Positions 8,917 through 17,620 are shown, counted from the stretch's first letter. The stretch: 64,000 nucleotides of DNA from Leifsonia sp. Root4 (GCF_001425085.1 NZ_LMDN01000003.1:321684-385683); one strand, 5' to 3'. Made by a program: numbers and translations. Notes: generated by a model not told the origin, from the sequence alone.

Positions 8917-9144
8917 ACGAAGTCTGACAGTGGGAGTGTCGCCCCTGAAGGTTCATCGGGATCTGACGGCCCAGCGGGAGCGGACATGACCGCGAGACAG
9001 CATAGGCGCTATGAAGCGAGGCGGAGAGCGGCCACGGAAGATGGTCGTGAACCGACAAACTCACATCTGCAATGCAAGTTGAACCGTTCCCGGTTTCATG
9101 CCGCAGTTCTACCAGCGACGTTCTTGGTGCTGAGCAGCTGATTG

Positions 9145-9411
9145 TCAGAGCTGTCCGCCGACCTCCAACAGGAAGTTGACCCAGGCGATGCAGGCACCGG
9201 CGAGCACAGCAGCCCCGCACGCCACCCAGAGTCCGATTCGGGCTTTCGTGGCAGCTTGGAAGTGGCCGTTCGCTGTGGCAAGTGCCCAGGTGACCCCGCA
9301 GAGGATCATCATCAGTACCGCCACGATGAGCACGAATGTCAGCAGGGCGCCGACGATGCTCTGCAGTTCGGCGGCGCCGCCCACGGCGCCGAAGTCCGGG
9401 AAGATGTCCAT
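9145..9411 (-). CDS. DUF6112-family two-TM transfer protein (copy 2)
   Basis: An 88-residue protein starting MDIFPDFGAVGG with two hydrophobic helices (about residues 20-45 and 60-82). The ATG at 9411 is preceded by AGGAAAGG and lies one base after the stop of the wall-hydrolase gene; a longer upstream frame is an artefact lying inside that gene. It resembles copy 1 at 6616-6909 in topology and C-terminal pattern, so the element carries two divergent members, perhaps a pilin-like and a VirB3-like subunit. Confidence 0.8.
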   Translation of the reverse strand: MDIFPDFGAVGGAAELQSIVGALLTFVLIVAVLMMILCGVTWALATANGHFQAATKARIGLWVACGAAVLAGACIAWVNFLLEVGGQL

Positions 9412-9412
9412 A

Positions 9413-10579
9413 TCATGCTGCCTTTCCTGGTCTGCACCCCGCCGGCGCGACCTCGGCACTGGCGAGGCCCGTTGCGCCGTGTTCGGCGAGCCACACCATT
9501 GCGTTGACGGCGGGCTCGCGCTCACCGCCCGGGTGAATCTCGACATGAAGGTGTGGGCCGGTCGATTTGCCCGCGGAGCCGACGTCACCGATGTGTTGAC
9601 CCGCGACCACGCTGTTGCCCACTGCGACGTGGATGCCCTCGTCATACATGTGGGCGTAGTACGAGGCGACGCGCTCACCGCCGACTGTGTGCTCGATGAC
9701 GATCAGCCCGCCGTACGTGCCACGTCGGCCGGCGAAGCTGACGACTCCGTCGGCGACTGCGAGGATCGGGGTTCCCGCAGGTGCGGCGAGGTCGCTTCCG
9801 GCGTGGAAAGCCTGCGCTCCGGTGACGGGGTCGGTTCGCCAGCCGAAGCTGTCGGTGCCGGTGTACGTGCCAGCAGGGAGCGGGAACACGATGCGTGAAG
9901 TCTCCGGAACAGCCGGATTCGCAGCATCCGCGCTCGCCGAAGTAGGTTGAGTGAGCGCAGCAAGGATCGCTTCCGCGACCGGCTGATAGTTCTGATACCG
10001 ATCGGGGTAGGCGCTAACCTCCACAGCTTGCGCGGCCTCGCCCGGGTCCACGAGCTGCCAGCCGGCAATATCGAGTAGCCCGCGCGGTGATCCGGCGTTC
10101 GGCCCAGATAGTCCACCGAAGAATGCCCGTGCCTGATACTCCGGATCCATGAGTTCGGCGACGGTGCCCCAACCCGAGATCGAGCGCATTTGGAAGAGCC
10201 CCAGCGAATCGTGATCGGAGCCGAACCCGTCATTGGGGTAGCTCGCGGACTCGGGGTACGCGGTGGGATTCGCGAGCATGCGCAGCGTCGACTCCGTGAG
10301 CGCGGCCATCAGTGCGATCAGCGCTCCCTCGCGACCAACGCCGGCCGTGCGTCCTCCGACGGAGAGGATCGTCGCCGCATGGGTGAGCTGCTGTCGATTG
10401 AGGGTGATCGACTGACCGTTTCGCGTGTGTGCGGTTAGCGAGTCCGGGATGCTGCCAACGAGGAGCGATCCCGAGCCGCAGGAGATCGCAGCGGGGTTCA
10501 TGAGCGCTGCGACACTCACCAGGCCAACAAACGGTCCGACCAGCACGAGCAGTGCGAGGATGCCGATGATCTTCTTCAT
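9413..10579 (-). CDS. Lysozyme-like / M23 peptidase wall hydrolase of the transfer machine
   Basis: Two-domain cell-wall enzyme, 388 residues, that likely opens peptidoglycan for the conjugation channel. Residues 1-28 form a hydrophobic signal or anchor. The first domain (about 65-205) has the lysozyme-like/SLT signature ALTESTLR and DSLGLFQMR with W137. The second domain (about 235-365) is an M23 metallopeptidase: HAGSD (zinc ligands H259 and D263), H310 and GPHLHVE (H343, H345). Both active centres appear intact. This layout matches VirB1-like or CwlT/TcpG-like enzymes of Gram-positive conjugative elements. The start lies nine bases after the VirB8-like stop. Confidence 0.88.
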   Translation of the reverse strand: MKKIIGILALLVLVGPFVGLVSVAALMNPAAISCGSGSLLVGSIPDSLTAHTRNGQSITLNRQQLTHAATILSVGGRTAGVGREGALIALMAALTESTLRMLANPTAYPESASYPNDGFGSDHDSLGLFQMRSISGWGTVAELMDPEYQARAFFGGLSGPNAGSPRGLLDIAGWQLVDPGEAAQAVEVSAYPDRYQNYQPVAEAILAALTQPTSASADAANPAVPETSRIVFPLPAGTYTGTDSFGWRTDPVTGAQAFHAGSDLAAPAGTPILAVADGVVSFAGRRGTYGGLIVIEHTVGGERVASYYAHMYDEGIHVAVGNSVVAGQHIGDVGSAGKSTGPHLHVEIHPGGEREPAVNAMVWLAEHGATGLASAEVAPAGCRPGKAA

Positions 10580-10588
10580 CGCTCGGCC

Positions 10589-11242
10589 TCATTCCAGGGG
10601 ACGGTCGAGCTGCGAGAGGCGAAGCAGCGCACACGGGTCCAGGCCCGGGCACGCGACAAACGCTGTGAACGATACCTGTCGCTCCGTACGCGTGACCTCG
10701 GTGTTCCACGTGCCCGCACGATGGCGGGTTCCCACGATGGTCAGTGCCGTGGCGCCTCGCGGGAGCTGGCCTGGCGCCGCCTGCTCGAGCGCGGTCGACC
10801 AGGCATCCGGCACGGTGACTGATTGCAGTTCAAACCACTGGAGAGTGCCGAACGCTCTGAGTTGCTGCCACATTTCGGCGATCGGCAGGTAGCCACGAAC
10901 ATCGGATGCCACGGCCGCCGCTTCATCCACATCGGCGGCGTCGACGAGCACTTGTGCCCACGCGGCGGGGCCACTTTCGTGGCGAGTGTCCCAGGTGAAC
11001 AGGGCACGCGCGACGCTGCGGGCGAACAGCACCGGGTCTGACGTCCCGGCCACGGGCTGAGGCTGGCCGATGCGCAGCGGCAACGTCGGCGAGACGGATG
11101 CTTCGTTCGCCGGCACCTCCGTCCGGCTCGCGTTCGCTGGCCCACGGAGCAGCCCGTAGAGGCCGACTGCCATGAGTACGAGCAGCGCGATGGCGCTGCC
11201 GACGATGGCGATGATCAGCCGGCGCCGGCGAACAAAGTGCAT
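10589..11242 (-). CDS. VirB8/TcpC-like conjugal transfer protein
   Basis: Single-pass membrane scaffold of the secretion channel, 217 residues from the ATG at 11242, chosen because GAGGAG lies six bases upstream (a longer in-frame start at 11293 lacks one). A basic N-terminus HFVRRRRL leads into one transmembrane helix (IAIVGSAIALLVLMAVGLYG). The extracytoplasmic domain begins with DPVLFARSVARALFTWDT and ends in Cys-containing LDPCALLRLSQL, consistent with the NTF2-like domain of TcpC/VirB8 proteins. Sequence conservation of that family is low, so the call rests on topology and on position beside the wall hydrolase. Confidence 0.7.
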   Translation of the reverse strand: MHFVRRRRLIIAIVGSAIALLVLMAVGLYGLLRGPANASRTEVPANEASVSPTLPLRIGQPQPVAGTSDPVLFARSVARALFTWDTRHESGPAAWAQVLVDAADVDEAAAVASDVRGYLPIAEMWQQLRAFGTLQWFELQSVTVPDAWSTALEQAAPGQLPRGATALTIVGTRHRAGTWNTEVTRTERQVSFTAFVACPGLDPCALLRLSQLDRPLE

Positions 11243-11434
11243 GGTGAGCTCCTCGAGAGCGCGTCGTAGAGCCGCGCTATCTGCAAGGTGCACCCGATTG
11301 TGCTTGGTGGTGGCCGCCTGAGTTGGGCAGGGTGTGCTGGTGTCGGTGCGTTGAATCTCAATGGCGATGGGTGACGAAAACCCTCAGGCGTTGCTCGGCG
11401 CACTCAACCCAGCGTCTTGGCATATTGTCAAGCC

Positions 11435-12346
11435 ATGACGGTTTCCGAGCGGCAGTTGCGTAGAGACGAGTTGCTCGAACGCTCGTTAGCTCTTGCCGCA
11501 AGGCTGAAGCGAGCTTTGGACGCCTTCGACGGTGGGGCCCTCGACGCTGCAGAAGATGTTTCCGCGTATACGCGCACCCTGCTGGCATCTGGGCAGGGCA
11601 ACATGGTCATCTCGAGGCTCTGCCGTGAGCACAGTCTGCCTCTGCCCCAATTGGCCGTATCGGCACCGCCAGCGAAAGCGCCATCTGTGTTTCTCTCGAT
11701 CGGCCTATTGCCTACTGGCGAGGATTCGAACGCAACCGAACATCGAGGAATCTCAAAAGTCATTGGTTTCCGTTCTCTCGTCGAATCACCCGCGGTTGAA
11801 TCCAATGCCACGCAGCGGACTTCGAACTCCTGGGGCTACGTCGCGAACCAGTTTGGCAACACATGGGGCAGTCACATCTCTACGACAGTCCCTGAACTCT
11901 TCTCGCGCTTCGCGATGTTCGATTCGGTCGGGATTACGCTTCGTGAGTACGCTGTCCGGCAACTTGGGTGGTTGGCTGAAGAGGCACTTAGGCAGACACT
12001 GTCTAGCCACGACTCAAGTTTGGCGGCGGCGACGAGCACGCGAGGAGTCGACTTCCGTGGACTAACAATCACTCATTTGACGGTGGCCCGAAGCGATCCA
12101 GGCGCACCGTTCGATATAGCCCCGCAGTTCTCGCTCACACATATCAACGAGCCATCGACGATCATCAATTACGAACACGATGGTTATCGCACATGGCTCG
12201 GATTCAAGGACGGGTATCTGCGCATCGAGGGTAATGTTCCTCAAGGACAAATTGGGAAGCTCGCACCTCGGATTTCGTTTAGCTCCGTGCCTGGCACCAA
12301 GTTCGTCTCGGGCGCTCCTCCTCTGAAAGTGAATCGACTCCACTAG
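11435..12346 (+). CDS. Unknown 303-aa protein on the opposite strand (cargo)
   Basis: Not recognised. From the ATG at 11435 the protein has a helical N-terminus (RRDELLERSLALAARLKRAL), a middle with NSWGYVANQFGNTWGSHI and LREYAVRQLGWLAEEALRQT, and a C-terminal half rich in beta-type residues (FDIAPQFSLTHINE, GYRTWLGFKDGYLRIEG). There is no signal peptide, membrane segment or obvious catalytic triad. It reads against the transfer genes, between the VirB8-like gene and the ParB-like gene, with its stop 14 bases from the latter's stop. Lower GC and solitary opposite orientation mark it as inserted cargo. Confidence 0.65.
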   Translation: MTVSERQLRRDELLERSLALAARLKRALDAFDGGALDAAEDVSAYTRTLLASGQGNMVISRLCREHSLPLPQLAVSAPPAKAPSVFLSIGLLPTGEDSNATEHRGISKVIGFRSLVESPAVESNATQRTSNSWGYVANQFGNTWGSHISTTVPELFSRFAMFDSVGITLREYAVRQLGWLAEEALRQTLSSHDSSLAAATSTRGVDFRGLTITHLTVARSDPGAPFDIAPQFSLTHINEPSTIINYEHDGYRTWLGFKDGYLRIEGNVPQGQIGKLAPRISFSSVPGTKFVSGAPPLKVNRLH

Positions 12347-12360
12347 AACCGTGCACCCGG

Positions 12361-13440
12361 TTACGCTTCGCGAGCCACTGCGCCTGAGTCGGCGCGCAGC
12401 GCTCGGAGCTCCTCGGCGAAGGCGGTCGTGGATGCCACGGTCGCCTCGAACAGCTCCCACTGCTCGGCGGTGAGCTCGGAAGCGAGTTCGGCGCAGTCGT
12501 AGCGGAGCCACCAGTCGTGCATGTCGTTCCAGAGGAAGACGAACGCGCGGGTGGGGAGCTTCGTAGTGCTGGATGGCGACGGCGGCGGGTGAACCGGTCG
12601 CTTGTTCTTGGCCTTCGTTTCCGCTTTCACGCGCACAAGTGCTTCCCGAGCCAGTTGTTCGAGCTCGGCCACGCTCGCCGTGCGCTCAGCGGCATGCACC
12701 CGTGCGGCAGCCATCGACGATGCCTGACGGATACCCGCGGGCTGTGCGGCATCCGCTGCCAAACTTTCAAGCTCAGCGACAGCCAGCTGCGTGTTCAGGC
12801 GGCGGTGCGCGGACGTGACCGATCCGCCGTTGTCGATCACACCCAACTCGAGCTGTGCCTGCTCACGGAGGATCGAGTCGAGGCTCTCGTCACCTGCGAT
12901 GCGTTGTACGTCGCTGATACGGTCGAGCGTCGTATACGAGCGCCGCCCGGTCACGAGAAGCGCCGCCTGCGCTCGGGCATAGCCATCGAGAAGCGTCACC
13001 GGTGCTGCCACCGTGGCAGCACCGTCTGAGCTGCGGTTTCCCTGCTCGGAACCGAATCGCGATGCCTCCTGACGGTGCCGCGCGTCTTCGGCCAGAAGCA
13101 TCTTCACCTCGCGGTACAGGGAGGCGGCCTCGGTCGGGCCCAGGGACTTGTGCAGTGCGTTGTCGTCTTGCTCCGCGAGCAGCTGGGTCAGCCGGTCCGA
13201 AATGCCGGAACGCACCCAGACGTTGAGCTTGCGCACGCCGAGCTGCCGAAGCGCGGCCAGCCGGCGGGCACCGCAGACGAGAATCCCGTCGGGGGTCACG
13301 GTGATCGGCTGCAGCAGTCCTTGCCGCTTGATCGAGGCAGCGAGAGCCTCGATGTCGCCGAGGTCGGTGCGATGCCGCGCACCGATTCGGATGGAGTCGA
13401 TCGAACGCTCCAACTCGATGTGACCCGGAGTGCTGGTCAT
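12361..13440 (-). CDS. ParB/Spo0J-like partition or plasmid-maintenance protein
   Basis: 359 residues from the ATG at 13440, which overlaps the upstream stop by four bases. The N-terminal ParB-type domain is clear (residues about 12-65): DSIRIGARHRTDLGDIEAL, LLQPITVTPDGILVCGARRL, the latter carrying the ARR form of the GERR nucleotide-binding motif. A helical middle (about 85-175) could hold the helix-turn-helix that binds a centromere-like site, and an Arg/Ala-rich tail follows. It may position or stabilise the element or regulate transfer. No ParA partner is encoded in the window. Confidence 0.8.
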   Translation of the reverse strand: MTSTPGHIELERSIDSIRIGARHRTDLGDIEALAASIKRQGLLQPITVTPDGILVCGARRLAALRQLGVRKLNVWVRSGISDRLTQLLAEQDDNALHKSLGPTEAASLYREVKMLLAEDARHRQEASRFGSEQGNRSSDGAATVAAPVTLLDGYARAQAALLVTGRRSYTTLDRISDVQRIAGDESLDSILREQAQLELGVIDNGGSVTSAHRRLNTQLAVAELESLAADAAQPAGIRQASSMAAARVHAAERTASVAELEQLAREALVRVKAETKAKNKRPVHPPPSPSSTTKLPTRAFVFLWNDMHDWWLRYDCAELASELTAEQWELFEATVASTTAFAEELRALRADSGAVAREA

Positions 13441-14318
13441 GCCAGTACTCCCGGCACGTTGCTGGCGATATCCGAAATCAGCTCGTCGTCTCGAAGGAGA
13501 GCGTGAAGCGGTTCGCCGACGATCAACCGAAGCAGGATGCCGCGGCCGGCCGCTGTGTGTGCCTGCAGCGGGTCCGAGCATCCCAAGAGCGCTCGGAGCA
13601 TCGTCATCCAGGCGCGCTGTGGAAGGTCGAGAAGTGCCCGGGCGGCGTAGTCACGCCGCAAGGACTCGTACGCAGAGGGCCGAGATGCGGCGTCCGCCAG
13701 TCGGCTGCAGATGTACTCGACGCCGTCGCGTGCGCGGTCCGGCGGCCAGCCGAGCAGGGTGAACAACGCGATCGCGTCTTCGACGGCCGAATCCACACCG
13801 AGCGGTGGTGCATCGGACGCCTCCTCGACCGGGGTGGTGCGGAACGCGGGGTGATAGTCCGGCAGCGGGTGCTCGCGATCGCTGAAGCGTTCGGCGTCGT
13901 GGTAACCAGAGAGGCGAGGACGGCGCGCTTGGTGCACAGAGCAGAGAAGACCGTGTGCGCGTTCCTCGGCGATGCAGGTCACTTGCACCGCGCGGGTGAC
14001 GATCGCCCAGGGGTCATCGGCGCGCAGCACGGACGGCGCCCGCATCGCGTCGAACGCGGCGGCGGCAGCCTCCCAGGGATCCAGCCCGTGCTTGCGCGCC
14101 AGCGCCGCGTAGCGTTGCGCGGTGAAGCGCATGAGCTCGGCTGCCTCGCGATCCGTTCGCCAGGCGGAACCACCACCAGCCTGCAAGCGACGGAGCAGAG
14201 TGCGCAGGCCCTCGGAGTCTCGAAATGTCGCCGTCCCGGCATCTGGTGGCGCGTTCCAAGCCATCGCCGTGCCTGCCGCGGGTGCGGTCGAGGTCGCAGC
14301 GCCCAGCGGGGTGGTCAT
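13437..14318 (-). CDS. Hypothetical element-maintenance protein
   Basis: A 293-residue soluble protein without recognised motifs. The N-terminal 20 residues are Ala/Thr/Pro-rich and probably disordered; the rest is mostly helical, with FTAQRYAALARKHGLDPWEA and DDPWAIVTRAVQVTCIAEE. It is joined by ATGA overlaps to the genes on both sides (14315 and 13440), so it belongs to the primase-ParB operon and may work in replication or partition of the element. It could be a DNA-binding sigma-like helical protein, but that is a guess. Confidence 0.72.
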   Translation of the reverse strand: MTTPLGAATSTAPAAGTAMAWNAPPDAGTATFRDSEGLRTLLRRLQAGGGSAWRTDREAAELMRFTAQRYAALARKHGLDPWEAAAAAFDAMRAPSVLRADDPWAIVTRAVQVTCIAEERAHGLLCSVHQARRPRLSGYHDAERFSDREHPLPDYHPAFRTTPVEEASDAPPLGVDSAVEDAIALFTLLGWPPDRARDGVEYICSRLADAASRPSAYESLRRDYAARALLDLPQRAWMTMLRALLGCSDPLQAHTAAGRGILLRLIVGEPLHALLRDDELISDIASNVPGVLA

Positions 14319-14722
14319 GGCTCGCGCCGCCCGAGGCCGTACCGCGCAACCGATGGATGCGCGTTCGGTTGCCCGAACTCGGAGAGCGGAGGAAGTTGGG
14401 CTGTGCGCTCTCGGATCGCCCGGCGGGTCGTCGCGGGCGCTCGCCGCATGCGACGGGCCAGTTCGGCCTCAAAGTCGAGTCCGCGGCCGGCAATGCGACC
14501 GGTGCCGGTGTTCAGGAGATCCGATGCGCGAATCCACACAATGCCAGGCCGCCGGGCAGGCTTGCCCATGTTCGAGGAGCCCGGGAGTGCATTACCTTTA
14601 GAGCGCCGGGGGAGTACCGAGAGGTCCGCGTGCTCGGCGTGCACCGGATGCGTGCGATCCACCTCAACGGCATCCTTGATGCGCGCTTCCAAGCGTGGTT
14701 CTTCATACTCGTGCTCATCCAT
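14315..14722 (-). CDS. Small hypothetical protein in the primase-ParB operon
   Basis: A 135-residue basic protein with no membrane segment. Recognisable stretches are RRPGIVWIRASDLLNTGTGR and a C-terminal Arg-rich helix (LARRMRRAPATTRRAIRERT), suggestive of nucleic-acid or partner binding. It overlaps the DUF2637 gene by eight bases and the next gene by four, so it is a genuine operon member rather than a shadow frame. Function unknown. Confidence 0.65.
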   Translation of the reverse strand: MDEHEYEEPRLEARIKDAVEVDRTHPVHAEHADLSVLPRRSKGNALPGSSNMGKPARRPGIVWIRASDLLNTGTGRIAGRGLDFEAELARRMRRAPATTRRAIRERTAQLPPLSEFGQPNAHPSVARYGLGRREP

Positions 14723-15386
14723 CGCTTGTACCCTCGCCTACTCTCGTGGTTTGGACAGCAGGTGCGCCCGGGTGCACCCGGAACCACCGTCCGACGGTGG
14801 ACGGGTGCACGCCGAAGTGACGTGCGATCGCCGAGTTCGACCAGCCGAGCGCCCGGAGCGACGAAGCGTCGGTTTGGCCCGCATCGCTCGCCGCGGCATC
14901 CGCTCGAATCGCGGTTGCCGCTGCCGGTTTGGAAACCACTTGCTCCGCGGGAGCCAAGGCGCGGCTGGCCTCGTGCCGCATGAGTACTGAGGTCAGATGC
15001 GTGATGGCGAGGAGCACGAGGGGCGGGACCGCGGATACGGATGCCGCGAGCAGGAGGGGTACATCGGTCGCTCCGGCAACGAGCGCATGGATCGCGTTTG
15101 CGGCGACCGAGATGGCGGCGCCTGCGATGAGAAGCATCCACGGGTACCATGCGGCGCGTGACCGTGTCAGCGCCACCACGGCCACCGTCGCGACGACGAT
15201 GATTCCGTCGACGATGAGCGGCCACACCCACGCTCGAGCCGCGTCGATGCCCGAGCGGCGGGCGAGGTCGGTGAGCGATGTGAACGAGAGCCAGAACGCG
15301 CCTGCGGCGATGAATACGGTGCCGATGATCGCGGTGACCATCGCCAGTCGGATGCCTTCTTCGCGGGGCCGTGTCATGAGAGGCAT
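14715..15386 (-). CDS. DUF2637-type membrane protein with C-terminal HTH
   Basis: 223 residues. Four hydrophobic helices (about 14-35, 50-70, 80-105, 112-130) form a DUF2637 domain, found in actinobacterial plasmid and spread (Spd-type) genes. Unusually, a linker then leads to a homeodomain-like helix-turn-helix at about residues 175-205 (SLRALGWSNSAIARHFGVHP). The protein could tie a membrane event to DNA binding. Its start (ATG at 15386) overlaps the primase stop by 13 bases; a second ATG at 15377 is possible. A role in intermycelial or intercellular spread is inferred from the family only. Confidence 0.75.
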   Translation of the reverse strand: MPLMTRPREEGIRLAMVTAIIGTVFIAAGAFWLSFTSLTDLARRSGIDAARAWVWPLIVDGIIVVATVAVVALTRSRAAWYPWMLLIAGAAISVAANAIHALVAGATDVPLLLAASVSAVPPLVLLAITHLTSVLMRHEASRALAPAEQVVSKPAAATAIRADAAASDAGQTDASSLRALGWSNSAIARHFGVHPSTVGRWFRVHPGAPAVQTTRVGEGTSDG

Positions 15387-16300
15387 GGCGCATCCCCATT
15401 TCTGCGCTGCTGGGGAGCGGCCCGCTCGCACCACGTCGCATCTTGTAAACCTGATGCAACCGGTGGGCTCTTTTCAGTGGACTGACGGCTCGCCGAGCGG
15501 ATGGTCGCGGAGATCTCTCGCTCCGAGAGCCCGGCGCTCGCCGCAGCGGGGGAGAGCGCCGCTTCGACGTCGGTCGGCGCGAAGCCGGCCTCAGCGAGGC
15601 GGCAGGCGGCCCAAAACAAACCACTGTTTCGCTCACCCTCCTCCAGCCGGCTCACCCAGTGCGCAAGTCGGTTCGGCTCCGGCACCGTGGCAGCAGCTGG
15701 TCGTGATGTCGCTCGAGACGCCGCTTGCGATGCCTTCGGGTCGACAAAGTCGCGCAGCGCAGCAGCATCGACCGGACTCGAACCGTTGGGGGACAGCGAG
15801 ACGAGGCGATAGGCAACTCGTCCGCTGTCGATCACCAGAGCAGAGGGAGGCACGACTACGTAGCCACCGTCTCCGCGGAAGTCGATGTGTGCCATGGCCG
15901 ATTGCCAGCAGCGTTGCGGACGGGCCGGGTTGGCGGGGTAGTAGATGTGGAGGCCGCCAGACGGAGTGCGTACCCGGGCAATCCCATCCGGAACAAGTTC
16001 TGCCGCGCTCGCTCGGTCGAACGCGACGAAGCCCGAGCCGGCATCCGCCACGTCGATGTCAACGACGTCGATCCCCGAAACGCTGCCTGTCGGCATCCCG
16101 AGGTTTGCCTCGGGCCAGCGAGCCCACCATGTGCGCACTTGGTCGACGTCGCTGCTGGCGTCATGAAAGCCTGCGTGGGTCAGGGGGCGTTTGCCGCCAC
16201 TGGCGCACGGAAAGATTCGGATGCCGGAGCGAGCGAAGGCGAGTGCGGCGTCGCGCGCGGGCATCCCGTTCGTCAGGAAGAGCACCTCAGCGACGCCCAT
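15374..16300 (-). CDS. Prim-pol family primase/polymerase
   Basis: 308-residue bifunctional primase-polymerase N-terminal-type protein, able in its family to make primers on single-stranded DNA, useful after conjugal entry. Seen in order: GKRPL at 36-40, a Trp-rich helix (VRTWWARWPEANLGMPTG), the catalytic acidic DIDV at 81-84, and TPSGGLHIYY at 112-121 with the active-site His. A helical C-terminal part follows. The ATG at 16300 overlaps the ArdC-like stop (ATGA), which favours it over the in-frame GTG one codon earlier. No helicase domain is fused, so this is the short plasmid form. Confidence 0.85.
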   Translation of the reverse strand: MGVAEVLFLTNGMPARDAALAFARSGIRIFPCASGGKRPLTHAGFHDASSDVDQVRTWWARWPEANLGMPTGSVSGIDVVDIDVADAGSGFVAFDRASAAELVPDGIARVRTPSGGLHIYYPANPARPQRCWQSAMAHIDFRGDGGYVVVPPSALVIDSGRVAYRLVSLSPNGSSPVDAAALRDFVDPKASQAASRATSRPAAATVPEPNRLAHWVSRLEEGERNSGLFWAACRLAEAGFAPTDVEAALSPAAASAGLSEREISATIRSASRQSTEKSPPVASGLQDATWCERAAPQQRRNGDAPCLS

Positions 16301-17370
16301 CACAGCTTCAGCGCTCCGAGCTGCTGCGCCGGGCGGACAGGCAGTACCGCCGCGGCTGTGGCGGCGAGGCCCAGCGCAGGCTTCGATCGGTCGAGTCCAG
16401 GGGGATTACCCGCTCCGCTATGCGTAGTTGGCAGCTGGTCGAGAATGGCCACGGCTGCTCGACGCACCCGCTCGCCGGTCGACTGCACGACCTCCACTGC
16501 AGTCTTGCCCGACACCGTCGTTGCCCAGGTTGATACGTATGGGATCGTGTAGGCGCTTGTGTCCATCCCATGGGCCGCGCCGATCATCAGAGCTACCGAT
16601 TCGGCTTCGACTTCGCCGATCCCGCGGTGAGAGAGCGCCTCGGCGGTGGGTTCATGCATCCGGATGTGGGCGAGCTCATGCGCGAGCGTCTTGACGCGGG
16701 CCGCGGCATCCATATTGGCTCGCACTGTGACGACGCGGCTTCCGAAGTCGGTCATGCCGTTCGCGCGACCGAGTGCCGTTGCGTCCTCCGGGGTGGACAG
16801 GCTGAACCCACCGCCGCGGACGAGTGCAGCGAGCCCGTCCCAGAGTCCGGTCGGTGCTTCGCTGCTCAACAGTTGCGGGGTGGGCCGCGCGGGGAGGGGC
16901 GTGCCATCCGTCTGGGAAACGTCCCAAACATAGGCCGGTCTGACTCCGACCATGCGCGGGCGAACGATCTCACCTGGTCGCGGCCTCTCGTTGCGGTTGA
17001 GCCTCCGCCATGAGGAAGGATCGGCCGGTGTGGATGTCGCGAAGCGCGCGTTGACCGGAGCGAAGACCATGTACCCCTTCTGGCCGGCGACGACGTGACG
17101 ACCAAGTGTGTGCCACTGCTTGAACCCTGCGACGTTGCTCGGAAACGGTTCGGGAACGAGGCCGTGTCGGTAGGCGGCTTCGTGTTGAGACCAGATCAGG
17201 AGCGTGTTGTTGAACGAGCGCGACCGAAAGTGGGCGGCAAACTCCAGCGCTCGCTTCCACTCGTCGCCGGTGACGAGCGCCTCGACAGACGAGACCAGGC
17301 GCTCATGAAGCCCCGCGAGCTTCGCATCCAAATCTTGATGCGCTTGCGGATCCGTCGACACATCGATCAC
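16300..17370 (-). CDS. ArdC-type antirestriction protein
   Basis: 356 residues; protects incoming DNA from host restriction in its family. The N-terminal ssDNA-binding ArdC-N domain shows RSFNNTLLIWSQ at about 52-62 and WHTLGRHVVAGQKGYMVFAP at about 86-105. The C-terminal part is a zincin metalloprotease-like domain with HELAH at 231-235 and downstream EVEAESVALMI as probable third ligand. It is the first gene of the leftward transfer block, so it would be expressed early on entry. Its start lies about 155 bases from the triple palindrome, which probably controls it. Confidence 0.88.
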   Translation of the reverse strand: MIDVSTDPQAHQDLDAKLAGLHERLVSSVEALVTGDEWKRALEFAAHFRSRSFNNTLLIWSQHEAAYRHGLVPEPFPSNVAGFKQWHTLGRHVVAGQKGYMVFAPVNARFATSTPADPSSWRRLNRNERPRPGEIVRPRMVGVRPAYVWDVSQTDGTPLPARPTPQLLSSEAPTGLWDGLAALVRGGGFSLSTPEDATALGRANGMTDFGSRVVTVRANMDAAARVKTLAHELAHIRMHEPTAEALSHRGIGEVEAESVALMIGAAHGMDTSAYTIPYVSTWATTVSGKTAVEVVQSTGERVRRAAVAILDQLPTTHSGAGNPPGLDRSKPALGLAATAAAVLPVRPAQQLGALKL

Positions 17371-17525
17371 CTTCCCGATTGCTCGTCACGCGCATGACGC
17401 GGCTGACGCATAGGTGTGCTCTGCTGCGCACGGATGCCGCAGGCGCAGTGACGGACATCGCGAGCCCTGCGTGCGGCGATGGCGCGGACTCTGCCGGAAC
17501 CTTTAGAACGTGCCAGCACTTCCTT

Positions 17526-17606
17526 TTGAGCATGCTCAATTTGATAGATGCATTCGTTCTAACACTTGAATTGAGCATGCGCAACCCTTGATTTGAGCAT
17601 GCTCAA
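17526..17606. promoter_or_regulatory. Three palindromic operator-like sites in a divergent promoter region
   Basis: The 314-base gap between the leftward ArdC-like gene and the rightward HTH gene contains TTGAGCATGCTCAA at 17526-17539 and 17593-17606 (perfect 14-bp palindromes) and a one-mismatch copy TTGAGCATGCGCAA at 17571-17584. Start-to-start spacings are 45 and 22 bp, close to four and two helical turns, so a dimeric repressor could bind one face. An extra half-site AATTGAGC follows at about 17613. The likely ligand is the HTH protein encoded at 17685. The region is also AT-richer than its surroundings, as expected of promoters. Confidence 0.75.
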
Positions 17607-17620
17607 GGAGTAAATTGAGC

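Noticed and set aside
14929..16533. 534-codon rightward open frame
   Set aside because: Antisense to the DUF2637, prim-pol and ArdC-like genes, which form a continuous overlapping operon; residues are Arg/Ser/Ala-rich without domain pattern.
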